Below are positions 38,020-48,856 of a DNA stretch of 64,000 nt, in pieces (position 1 is the stretch's first letter; each line of letters begins with the position of its first letter). The DNA comes from Ophiodon elongatus (lineage: Eukaryota; Chordata; Actinopteri; Perciformes; Hexagrammidae). Position numbers and translations under genes: made by a program. The stretch covers positions 591,001 to 655,000 of the forward strand of contig JACSYO010001630.1 in the NCBI GenBank assembly GCA_016806645.1, given 5' to 3'. The notes under the pieces are model-generated. The model was not told where the DNA came from, did not search any database, and worked only from the letters and a program-made list of their open reading frames with translations.

Positions 38020-39182
38020 TTGTGCATGTGTGCGTGCGTGTGTAGGTGTGTGTCGCCTCTCAGCAGTAAAGCGTATTTTATTGGAGTTAACACTAAGGTC
38101 AAATAAAGCAGATTTATTTCTACGGATTACTAGCACTCTGCTGGCCAGTCCATAAAACAGAAACCAATCACTGACACACACACACACACACGCACATTCA
38201 CACTGAGGGACTGTGCAGCGGAGATATCATTGCTATTGTATGAAAGAGCCACTCTGAGAATAGGGTGTTATGTTTAACCATTTTAGCCCTGAAGATTCAC
38301 AAAAACCTGAAAGAGATTCCAGGTTTTTAAAGCTGGACACCCACTCTCATCACCACACTCCCTTGTACTGGTGCACGTGTATTAACGCTTTTGCCAAAGT
38401 CCATTTGCCAGTCATTTTCATGTCCATTTTATGGTGTATTTCATTGCAATACTACTGTGTGTACAGTTGAGTTTACTGTTACTATGATACTCGGTGCAGA
38501 AGCAGACATCTAATAAACACATTGTTACCACCTGTCCCAATTTAATACCAAACACGCAATTGTTTCCAATTTTCTGAGGGATATGAGTTCAAATTACTTT
38601 AAATCACATGCAAAAAAAAAAAAAAGCAACATTCATTTGGGTGGAACATTTTCAACATCTTTGTTGTTGCTTGTTTCCTCCAGCAGGTGGATCCTTGGCA
38701 GCTTCCCCTGGAGGATGCTGACTGTTACACTTGTGACTGAAATGAAACGCACAGATAGTTACACATCAACTCTATGCATCCAAACAGGTTATAATCAAAC
38801 CGAAACAGCCAATAATAATAATAAATGAACATGTAAAGTCACTGACATGTAATTAACACATGCATGACCAACATATTAAATCAGCATGATACTGAGACGA
38901 AGTATGCCAGGCCTGAAAAAATATTATTTATGCTAATATATTATTGGATTTATACTGATGAGATGCTGCAATATATACACCGATATATGATGTGTACCAT
39001 TCAATTGCTTGATGTTGTTTCCTGCTGCTCTGGAGATTATATTTGTATTTTATTGTGAAGGGGACAGAATCATAAAAGCAACATAATGCAGCTCAATAAA
39101 AATGACCACAGAGTTGCCTTTATAGTGTAAAAAGAAACTGAATTTTGAAAATGAAAAGCTAGGTTTTATTCAATGAACTTTT
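35767..39182. other. Gene-free AT-rich interval
   Basis: Holds a GT/GC run (37974-38045) and A runs (38612-38625). No exon or clear transposon. 37020-37200 contains an ATCACGTGAT palindrome and a moderately GC-rich patch without a supported gene. Confidence 0.45.
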
Positions 39183-41495
39183 TCAATTCAATTAAATTTT
39201 TGTATAGCCCAAAATCACAAATTATAAATTCTCCTCAGAGGGCTTTACAATCTGTACACATATGACATCCTCTGTCCCAGGACCTCTCATCGGTTCAGGA
39301 AAAACTCCCCCAAAAAAACCTTTAACGGGGAGAAAAAGGGAAGAAACCTTCTGGAGAGCAACAGAGGAGGATCCTCTATCAGGATGGACAGAAGTACAAT
39401 AGATGTCATGTGTACAGAATGAACAGCATAACAGAGTTGCAACACGTTCAATGCTTATGACAGAAATGATTCATATGATGAGAGTAGTAGGCAGAACAAT
39501 GATGGCTCAGTGTATCATAGGAAGTCCCCCCGGCAGTCTGGACCAGCGCAAACCTGAGCCAGCCCTAACTATAAACCTGAGCCAGCCCTAACTATAAGCG
39601 CTATCAAAGAGCAAAGTCTTAAGTCTACTCTTAAATGTGGTCACTGTGTCTGCCCCCCGGACTGAAAGTGGAAGCCGGTGCTTGATAACTGAAGGCTCTG
39701 GCTCCTATCCTACTTTTTAAGACTCTAGGAAGCACAATTAGCCCCGCATTCAGTGAGAACACCTCTCTAGTGGGGTAATATGGTACTATAAGCTCTCTAG
39801 TGGGGTAATATGGTACTATAAGCTCTCTAGTGGGATAATATGGTACTATAAGCTCCTTAAGATAGGATGGTGCCTCACCAATTAAGGCTTTGTAGGTGAG
39901 GAGAAGGTTATTAAATTAGATTCTGGCTTTTACAGGGAGCCAGTGCAGAGAAGCTAATTACAGGAGTAATATGATCTCTTTTCTTAGTTTTTGTTAGGAC
40001 ACGAGCTGTAGCATTCTGTATCAACTGGACATATTTAAGAGACTTATTAGAGCAGCCTGATAATAAGGAATTGCAGTAATCTATTCTAGAATTAACAAAT
40101 GCATGAAAAAAAAATTCTGCATCGCTTTGAGACAGGATGTGTCTGATTTTTGAAATGTTAGGTGAAAAAAAGGCGGTCCTTGAGATTTGTTTTACGTGAG
40201 AGTTAAAGGACAAGTCCGAGATTCTTTACAATGGTGCTGGATGCCAGGACAATGCCATCAAGAGAAACTATATCATTAGATAGTTGATTTTGGAGGTGTT
40301 CTGGGCCTAGTAGAATAACTTCAGTTTTGTTTGAGTTTAACATCAGGAAGTTGCAGGTCATCCATGTTTTTATATCTTTAAGACATGCTTGAAGTTTAGC
40401 AAGCTGGTTGGTTTTCGTCTGGCTTGATCGATAGATATAATTGAGTATCATCTGCATAACAATGAAAGTTTATGGAGTGTTATCTGATAATATTGCCTAA
40501 AGGAAGCAAATATAAGGTGAATAAAATTGGTCCAAGCACATGGAACTCCGTGGCTAACCTAGTTGTGCATGAAGGATTGATTGTTTTCATCTACAAACTG
40601 AGATTGATCGGATAAATAGGATTTAAACCAGCTTAGTGCGGTTCCTTTAATGCCAATCAAATGTTCTCGTCTCTGTAATAGGATGTGATGGTCAATGGTA
40701 TCAAACGCAGCACTAAGGTCTAACAAGACAAGAACAGAGACAAGTCCTTTGTCTGGTGGATGCAATTAGAAGGTCATTAGTAATTTTCACCAGTGCTGTC
40801 TCTGTGCTGTGGTGTTTTACATTACATTTCATTTAGCTGACGCTTTTATCCAAAGCGATAAGTGCATTCAATCATTTTGTGCATTTTCTAAATCCTGACT
40901 GAAAATCCTCAAATAAACAACTTTTATGTGGAAAGTCTCACAACTGATTTGTGACGACTTTCTCAATGATCTTCAGAGAGGAAGGGAAGGTTAGAGATCG
41001 GTCTATAGTTAGCCAACACCTCTGGATCAAGAGTGGGCTTCTTATGTTGGTCAAGGTTAATGTCAGAAAATATACCAGGGTTTACAGCTGTTTCTAAGGT
41101 TACTCTATTATATATAGATCAGTACTGGTTGAGGGCAGGAGATTATTAATCTTGTCTCTGATAGTTAGAATCTTATCATTGAAGAAGCTCATGAAGTCAT
41201 TACGACTGAGGTCTATAGGAATACACGGCTCAACAGAGCTGTGACTCTGTGTCAGCCTGGCTACAGTGCTGAAGAGAAACCTGGGGCTGTTCTTATTTTT
41301 CTCTATTATTGATGAGTAATAGGTTGCTCTGGCATTACGGAGGGCCTTCTTATATTTTATTTTGTTTTAAGACTATCTAGCCAAACTAACCCAGATTCTT
41401 CCAAATTTGTGGAACGCCATATCCTTTTAAGTTTTTGCAATGTTTGCTTTAATTTGCGAGTGTTATACCATGGAGCGAACCTCCATGGTATAAAT
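39183..41495 (-). mobile_element. L2/Maui-like LINE, longest copy in the window (about 2.3 kb), defunct
   Basis: Minus strand, from the 5' truncated end at 41495 to the AATTGAATTG terminus at 39183. Seen in different frames: LDLSAAFDTIDHHILLQRR (RT motif A, about 40675-40740), the catalytic YADD box (plus 40447-40458) followed by TQLYLSI, LQACLKDIKTWM...LMLNSNKTEVILLGP, and SRIDYCNSLLSG...LQLIQNA-type C-terminal sequence. Motifs lie in three frames with stops, so it is inactive. A 30-bp unit is triplicated at about 39761-39855 and a 23-bp unit duplicated near 39550-39597. Confidence 0.9.
41464..41492. repeat. 12-bp perfect hairpin at the LINE 5' junction
   Basis: TATACCATGGAG and CTCCATGGTATA around a CGAAC loop. 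The other L2 copy has the right arm alone (CACTCCATGGTATAACCC near 20391-20408), so here the end looks duplicated in inverse orientation, as twin priming or fold-back can produce. Confidence 0.85.
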
Positions 41496-42324
41496 CAATA
41501 CCATCCTTATTGCGTGTTATTTCATGGTGACTAGATATTAACCTTAATATAGACAAATATACTACCTTTGTCACAAATTGCATGAATGTCTACACAGACT
41601 AAGTTGACGAACCATCCTCCAATCTTGGCTAGCTTCCAGTCCACACAAGGCCGGATTAACCCGCTCTTGGACCCAACATAAAAATCTATGCCTCCCCCCT
41701 GTTTGAATATGTTACTAGGACATATTTAAGATAAGATAGGGGGCTAATTTACTCATGGTGGGGCATATCTACACAAATTTGCAGTCAATTTAATTGTAAC
41801 TGACAAAAATTGAATAGGGGGCCTTCAGGGCCTAGGGATGGTTGCCTGGTTGGTAATCTAGCCTTCAGTCTATGTTGTAACTGATTTCAAGAGTCTACAT
41901 GTCTTTTTATCTACAGTGCACTATATAATATGTTCGTCTGGTATCAATAAGCTACAGCTCCTCAGGCTGTGACTTTTATTCTTCAACTATGATTATTTCA
42001 AAAGTGGATGCAGCTTTATCCGTCTTGGCATCAATTTATTGGACTGCCATGCTTGAATACCTGAGAAATGTAAACCATTCACCAACATTCTACTCTAAGA
42101 TAAAGTCAAACAGCAACTTCAGTTCCATGCCACCAATGTTTTACTTGATGCAGACATAATTATGCCAGTGTTATTTAGTATATAGCAAAACTGGAGAAGC
42201 TGATGAATGATTAAGCAATTAGCAGACAATATGAAGGCATTTCTGAGCTTTAGACTGTGCTGATTGGCTGCCATAATTCCCTGCTTTGTCAGGAGCATGA
42301 TAGCTCATAAATATTGATCTGTTG

Positions 42325-42372
<48 letters not shown>

Positions 42373-42403
42373 GTTGTGTGTGTGTGTGTGTGTGTGCGTG
42401 TGT

Positions 42404-42456
<53 letters not shown>

Positions 42457-42742
42457 AGCACAGTGCCTGGTCAGCAGTTTGAGTGTCATTGTTTGATCAA
42501 CCAGAACCACACTGAGGCCTTGTTTTGAAATATTAAAAACATTAATGTTGGCAACCAGTTTAAGGGATTTGACCATGAGCTAAATTTGGATCTCAATATG
42601 CAAATCAGCCAGGCGGAGATGGCAGACTTGTCAATAAATACGGTGTGCCTGTAAGGTGAAGGGAAGTGATGCTCTTGAGGGATTCTATGACATGCAAGTT
42701 GAGGACCACATGGCAGATGGAAAAAGTTCATCTATCCATCAG
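41496..42742. other. Gene-free interval with CT/GT compound microsatellite
   Basis: A CT run (42331-42369) passes directly into a GT run (42372-42453) with few interruptions. No exon. Confidence 0.6.
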
Positions 42743-43030
42743 TAAATGGTAAGTACTTGTATAGCACTTTTCTAGTCTTCCAACCACTCGAAGCTCTTTA
42801 ACACTACATGACATCATTCACCCATTCATACACTGATGGGAGTGACTGAGGTGCCACCTGCCCATCAGGGGTAACTAAGATTCATACAAACATTCATGCA
42901 CTGTAGAGGCACAGCTACGGGAGCAATTTGGGGTTAAGTGCCTTGCCCAAGGACACATTGACATGGGCTGGTGATCGAACCACCGATCCTCTGATTGAAG
43001 GACGACCCTGCTCACCCAGAGTCACAGTCT
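42743..43030 (-). mobile_element. tRNA-derived SINE copy
   Basis: Same family and orientation as at 19.45 kb: tail AGTACTTGTATAGCACTTTT at 42750 and head GGTTCGATCACCAG-type sequence near 42970-43030. The head is slightly shortened (CACCCAGAGTCAC). Confidence 0.82.
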
Positions 43031-44569
43031 CCCCACGGTCTATGTATGTATCTATCTATCCACCATCCATCCGCCCATCTATCCGCCCATCTATCCATTC
43101 ACCATCTCCTCTTCTAATTTAACTTAACTTAATTCAACTCTTCTAAGTCAACTAAGCAAAACGTTATAAAATTAAATTGATAAAAACTGAGAACAGTCTA
43201 GTTATACAGGATAGTTATTTGGCTTGGTAATTCATGAAATTAAATTTCATTTGAAATCCACATTGATTTGGACCTCATCCCTGCTTAAGTCACTTGGCCC
43301 ATCAACATTTTCTGTATCATGAAACGTGTCACATTTAGCTCAGGACCAACAACACATCCAGTGTGTAATTCTCCATCTGTAATTATTCGCCTATAAGGCT
43401 TTTGATTGAATCGCCCAGTCAGAGGAGTCAGGGCTCTCACTGGGAATAAAGCAAACACCCGCATGCCTGCCCATAAGGCCTCTGACTGAATACATAGAGC
43501 ACTATAGCACTAACAGCAGGGGAGGGGGCTTTTATTGTGAAGGGAAAAAAATGTGTCTCTCTGAGTTGATCTCTGCAGGTTTACAACTAGTTTTTTAACT
43601 ATGAGAGATGAAGAGAGAGACAAATTAAGATTGAAATGTTATGAGTCATGTATTTTATCATTATATCACTAATATAAGTAACAAGGATAAGGCTGTTTTT
43701 CTTATTGTCAGCTAATTCCATGTACAAACTAAAACCAACATTGAATGTCTCCTAGCAAGTAATTTGTGTGTATCCAAAGCCTGATATATCTTCTTTCTCT
43801 GTATTGAAAAGCTCCATTGTTGTCCAAAAACTATTAAACACAATAAGCAATGGGTCACTGAATCGTCAGTAGGAATCAATAAGCTTGGGGCTGTGAGCAC
43901 AGAAGGGAAGTCAGAGGATATTGAGAGACAAACCGCATGTACTGTAGGTGGTTTTGGTCTTATTATGGTATTTGTTCATCTTGATTTTGATACCAAATAG
44001 TTTTTGTTGATTTAGTCAACAATAAGAAAAATACAGATTAACGCCTGCCTCGTGGTTTTTAAAAAAGGTTCAGTAAATTCCTTAAAGAGCTGGTCACTGT
44101 ACACCAGCCTGGCTCATTAATGTGTTTTTAATAGTTTGTGGCGGAAGAAGGAGATACCCTTATCCTCGTCAGTTGGTGTAATATTGCCTGGTTGCAATGC
44201 TGCTACAATGTTTCAAAAACATCCCAAAAGAGCTGGAATTGAAATGAGTAAAAAAAATGGATAAAAAGTAGGAAAAGACCGAGACACACACAGAGAGAGA
44301 CAGGTAGAGAGACTTAACGGGAGACAGAGACAGGCAGACAGTAGAGTTTAATGATTCCAGATGAGCTGAGTGGTCTGCCTGACAACTGAAATGAACAGGA
44401 ATCAATAGTGAGAGCGTCTGTCTGCAGCAGATAAGACACACACACACAATGTTGACTATTAAAGACGACAGCTTGAGATATTACACTATTAGTTATGCTA
44501 TTTTTAATCAGCTATCATATTTAATTAATTCTTCAGGTCAGATGTTATCTGAGTGTCTAACTGTGGGTA

Positions 44570-44570
<1 letters not shown>
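43031..44570. other. Gene-free interval
   Basis: A CATCTATCCGCC tetramer-type patch at about 43045-43105 and AT-rich unique sequence. No exon. Confidence 0.5.
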
Positions 44571-44600
<30 letters not shown>

Positions 44601-44661
44601 GTGTGTGTGTGCGTGCGTGCATGCGTGCGTGTGTGCGTGTGTGTATGTGTGCGTGCGTGCA

Positions 44662-44699
<38 letters not shown>

Positions 44700-44713
44700 T
44701 GTGTGTGTGTGTT
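44567..44713. repeat. Interrupted (GT)n microsatellite, about 145 bp
   Basis: GT units with GC, CATGC and AT interruptions; an old imperfect array that opens five overlapping false frames. Confidence 0.97.
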
Positions 44714-45265
44714 AGTGGAGGATGGGGGGCTATTACTCCTGTAATGGGGAAGAGGAGGGCTAATCTAAAATATAGAACCTTGAAAAGACACAAAATAGAA
44801 AAACAGGAGGGATGGAGGAAGCAGCGAGACAGATGAGAACAGGAGGAAGGCGGGGATAGAGTCAGAGATGGGAAAATAATTTGAACTATATGTTAAACAA
44901 TAAAAAAGGCCATACTGATATGGGTTTTTAAAGCCAGTGGTTTTGGACAGATGTCAGTTTTGTAGTTTTCTTGATAGCAGACATTTTGTGTCAGCATTCA
45001 ATATTTTTTTAATTAAAAAAAAAAATCTTCCTGTCACTATTTCTTGTCAAGCCTATCCCGCTTTGACAGGATTCACAAACAACATTTAGATTGTGAGACA
45101 CAAAAATTCAGCTGTAACTGTTATTTGCAAGTATACTACAAAGCCTTTCCTGAGGAAAATGAATGTGACCGCTGTGAGCACTGATGCTGACTGGCATGAT
45201 TCTTCTTCTGCTACAGTAATGTGCGAAACATTATTGATATTATCACTGTATAAAACATATTGTGT

Positions 45266-45267
45266 AT

Positions 45268-45298
<31 letters not shown>

Positions 45299-45304
45299 AA
45301 TATA
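45266..45304. repeat. (AT)n tract
   Basis: Short TATATA array with two AAATA interruptions, directly left of a SINE fragment. Confidence 0.9.
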
Positions 45305-45490
45305 TTGCTCCCGTAGCTGTGTCTACAGTGTATGAATGTGTGTATGAATGTTAACTACTCCTGCTGGGCAGCTGGCGCCTTAGCTCCTCCCATCAGGGTG
45401 TGAATGGTTGGATGATGACAAGTAGTGTTAAAGCGCTTTGAGTGGTCAGAAAACTAGAAAAGAGATATAGAAGTACAGTCCATTTAACAT
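45305..45490 (+). mobile_element. tRNA-SINE 3' fragment
   Basis: Plus-strand tail part (GCTCCCGTAGCTGTGTCTAC, CCCATCAGGGTGTGAATGG, AAAGCGCTTTGAGTGG, GAAGTACAGTCCATTTA) without the tRNA-like head. Confidence 0.78.
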
Positions 45491-46013
45491 TTACTATACA
45501 ACTTTCCATGTATTAAAATATGACCAGTAAATGTATCAAATATGTTTTTTTTACTAGAATACACCATGGAATATCAATAATAGTGAGAATTCAGCAGCAA
45601 AAAGTGAATATTAATAACAATAATAAGGGAGAACTGTGTCTCAGAATCCATACAATGAAACATTGATCATTATGCAATAACAAAAATAATGTAAAGTGTG
45701 TCATATCAGTAGTGGACACTCAACAATAAGACACTGTTTAAATAAATGTTCAGTGTGGACGTGGAACATGTGTTCAAACCAAGCAGAGACAGAGTCAGTG
45801 GAGACGGCAAAGGGATGAGGAGATGAAGGTTGAAGCCTCGGTATCATCACCTCACTCTGACCAGCCACCAGTGTGAGATCAGGCAGCTCAAGCTGCTAAT
45901 TATAGTAATTATGATTCATTACTGTCTGAGATTAATTTAATAAAGAGAAGGCTGAGCAGAGCTCGTTAACCTTCGTTAGAATAATTATAGACACAAGACA
46001 CACACAGGCTCAA

Positions 46014-46058
<45 letters not shown>

Positions 46059-46135
46059 TGCTGACTGGTGAGAGGGAGAGGTTGAGGAGTGTTACCACAG
46101 TGTCTGCTGGCACACACTGTGGGAACCAGGACTGC

Positions 46136-46201
<66 letters not shown>

Positions 46202-47279
46202 GCGTGGTACGGTGCTACAATCATTGAGGAGCAAACGTTCTCATAGTAATAAAATGAGACAGAAACGACTGCTAAGGGAGAACATTTAGCAGATCCTCAC
46301 TTTAAATTAATTATTAATTATGAGTCAATAACCCTCTACAGACACATTCAGATGCACACATAAGCGCATACGCACACATTCAATTATATTTTGCCATTTT
46401 ACGGCAGATTTCGATATACAATACTGTACCTTTACAGTTATTTTTAATATCCGTGGTATTTATAATAATATAATATTATTTGAAAGTATTTATTTATCAT
46501 TCTTTTTAGCTTATTGGAAATATTCTTGTAATTATAATTAGTTGTGGTATATTATTATTGTTTTTAGTATTACTATTATTCTTGCTGTAGCTTCTGCATC
46601 TCTGAAAAAATGTAAAATAGTGTATATTTTTCTCTAACACTTCTTCTCTGTTTAATGTTCCTGTTGCAGTGTGTTGGTAGTGCTTTGTAGTTTTCTTCCA
46701 CCATAGTTAAAATGCTAATATTTCCCAAGGTGAATAAGCTGCTGTGATATTTCAAAATCTGGTTAATATGTTGACTGTTTTAAAATAAAGCCATAAAGCC
46801 TGCAGGCGGAAGCAGGAAGTAGATCAAAGGGCCGCTGTAATGGGTTTAGCTCTCTGATTGGCTAATCATGTCTCATTGTTTCAGTCATTATTTTGCTCAA
46901 CTTTTAATTTCTTCTTCCTAAGGATCATTGAGCAAGGCAATTACATGGAGCTGACCTTGTGTATTAGGGCCAGGGAGGACAGGAAAGATGTCCCATCACC
47001 CCTCTCTCTTTTTCTAATTTCTTCCACAACAATATAAAAAGTGTGGCGTCAGAGCCTCCATCATAGCCCCCTCTCCTCTGTGGCTGAACATGAGAGGCGA
47101 CGGAATATTAAGTTCCTAGCATTAGAATAAACACGTCGTGTGTTAAATCAAAATCCAATTCTGTGGTCTATTATTTTCTGGCATAGTAATGACTGCCAAG
47201 GATTAGGAATCAATATTTCACTGCAGCGGGGACATTACCGGCTTTATTCAGGCCGTAATTGAGTTTTGAGGAGAGGCCC
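45491..47279. other. Upstream flank of nkx1-1
   Basis: A CA run (46014-46052) and a GT run (46140-46198) are separated by about 87 bp of unique sequence. 46790-47260 is low-repeat, with ATTGGCTAATCATG and TTATTATTTTC cores, and lies about 1.5 kb upstream of the start codon: a plausible proximal regulatory stretch (inference). No exon. Confidence 0.4.
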
Positions 47280-47745
47280 TACCCTGGAATCTGCATTAAA
47301 GATAAGGGCTCCTTTCATGTGGATGCACAAGTAAAGCTGAGCGAGGCGACACGTTACACATCAGCTACACATCAATTACGGTGCACGCCAGTTAACCTTG
47401 CAACACAGCAGCTACACTGTAACTGGGCTGCATGGCCTGTCCCAGCCTACCTGAGCACTGCACCTGAGACAGGCGAGCGCACGAGTTGCTCAAATGTCAC
47501 TGAAGAGTCCACCGTACGTCCAAACGAACACCGTGTGGTCCGAGCTAAACTAAGAGGAAGAGCACGTGCGCCTTCTGCTCTCTGGTTCTCCTCGTGCTCG
47601 GAGAGCCAACTGGCCCGGACCGCAGCGCTGCGCGCGCTCAGCCCCGAGATAACAGACTATTAGTGGAAGTGGGATTCATTTGTAGCCAATTACAACCCGT
47701 AGAGTTGAATAGGAATGCATAAATAAAGAGGGAGAAGGAGACGCA

Positions 47746-47768
47746 CGCGCGCGCGCGCGCGCACACAC

Positions 47769-47808
<40 letters not shown>

Positions 47809-47819
47809 ATACACATACA
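47746..47819. repeat. (GC)n(AC)n tract in the promoter zone
   Basis: Alternating GC run then CA run: strong Z-DNA-forming potential within a CpG-rich promoter region. Confidence 0.92.
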
Positions 47820-47945
47820 TATGGGAGTGTGTGATAGCGGGTCCTCGAGGGGGCAGCTAAAAAACAAAAAAGGCGTTGAGAGCTGCATGAGCTGGAGGAG
47901 AGCGCGCGCGAGAGGGGGGAGAGGTGGCTTCGCTTAACTAATGGG

Positions 47946-47955
47946 GAGAGAGAGC

Positions 47956-47988
<33 letters not shown>

Positions 47989-47999
47989 GGGGGGGGGGC
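47946..47999. repeat. (GA)n tract ending in a G run
   Basis: GAGAGA units with GAAAGA interruption, ending in about nine or ten G; likely in the promoter or 5' UTR of nkx1-1. Confidence 0.92.
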
Positions 48000-48541
48000 G
48001 CGAGCTAGTTTTAACTATTAGAGAGATAGATCAGCGTCCCTCCCGCCTTCAACTCCTGTCAAGCTTCCAGAGCGCGCGCCCACCGGTGACCAGACAGAGC
48101 GCGCGAGGCTGGAGGTCGGAACGCGGATCGCTGTTTATGTGTGTGTGCCAACACGGGATACCGGCGCCGTACGAGACAGACAGACGTTAGATCACCGGAG
48201 ACGTTGTGTTGCCACGGTGATAGCGGAGGATGAAGGGGAAGGAGCCGGAGAGAAGAAGTCACAGAGATGAAGTTTAAAGTTTGATGGGATCCAGTCAAAG
48301 CCCTTCATCTGCCCACTCTCTCACCTATGGGAAACTTGAACGGGCTGAACACATCCTCTCACGTTGGATGTCGATGGGACTCCTGAACCGGTCTGCGGGG
48401 TGAACTTATTGTTTTCACATGAATACCAAAGCCTAGTCCCTTTAAACGGTTTGGTCTGAACCTTTTTTTTTTTTTTTCATTTTGAACCACTCCTGCATTT
48501 TAAATCGGATTCTTAATATATGGGACAAGGAGATTAAAGTG

Positions 48542-48856
48542 ATGAACCGGGACAGAGCGGTGACGGGGCCCGCAGCGGACGGGGTCCAGACCGCGATAAG
48601 CCGGGACAGAGCCGTAGCAGGGCCCGTGGCGGAAACGGTCCAGCCCGTGATGAGTCGGGACAGAGCGCTACCGGCTCCCGGCGGGGACGGGGTCCAGACC
48701 GTGGTGGGCCCGGACAGCGGAGACATGCTGGACGGAGGTGCTGCCGGAGAGAAGCGGCTCTTCTCCAACGCGGTGGCGGGCAGCAGAGATGCTCAGGCCG
48801 TGGAGAACCACTTGGAACCTCCACCGACCAACCCGGTGTTAGCCCCGCCACAGCAG
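48542..48856 (+). CDS. nkx1-1: nkx1-1 coding exon 1 (N-terminal region)
   Basis: 105 codons in phase 0, ending at a CAG|GTAGAT donor. The start is the first in-frame ATG after in-frame stops at 48434 and 48443, and it has G at -3. The first 55 residues are three imperfect 18-residue repeats, each starting (N/S)RDRA and containing a V-Q or G-V-Q core. The rest is Ala/Gly/Pro-rich with no recognised domain. The downstream frame stays open to 48963, but the in-phase join to the Eh1 exon makes splicing at 48856 the better model. This N-terminus is poorly conserved in the family, so the exact start is less certain than the rest. Confidence 0.8.

Larger units (their letters stand above)
47280..48541 (+). 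promoter_or_regulatory. GC/CpG-rich promoter and 5' UTR zone of nkx1-1
   Basis: By eye this is the richest CpG stretch in an otherwise AT-rich window, as expected of a CpG island at a developmental homeobox promoter. It contains an alternating GC then CA tract (about 47746-47819), a GA tract with a G run (about 47946-47999) and a GC-rich leader with short upstream ATGs (for example 48231, 48267, 48281) that do not extend the main frame. No TATA box at a sensible place was recognised and no transcription start can be assigned. A 134-codon open frame at 47259-47663 looks like a by-product of GC content. Confidence 0.6.

Noticed and set aside
47259..47663. 134-codon plus-strand frame in the CpG-rich zone
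   Set aside because: GC-rich DNA has few stops; no conserved motif and it does not join to nkx1-1 exon 1.
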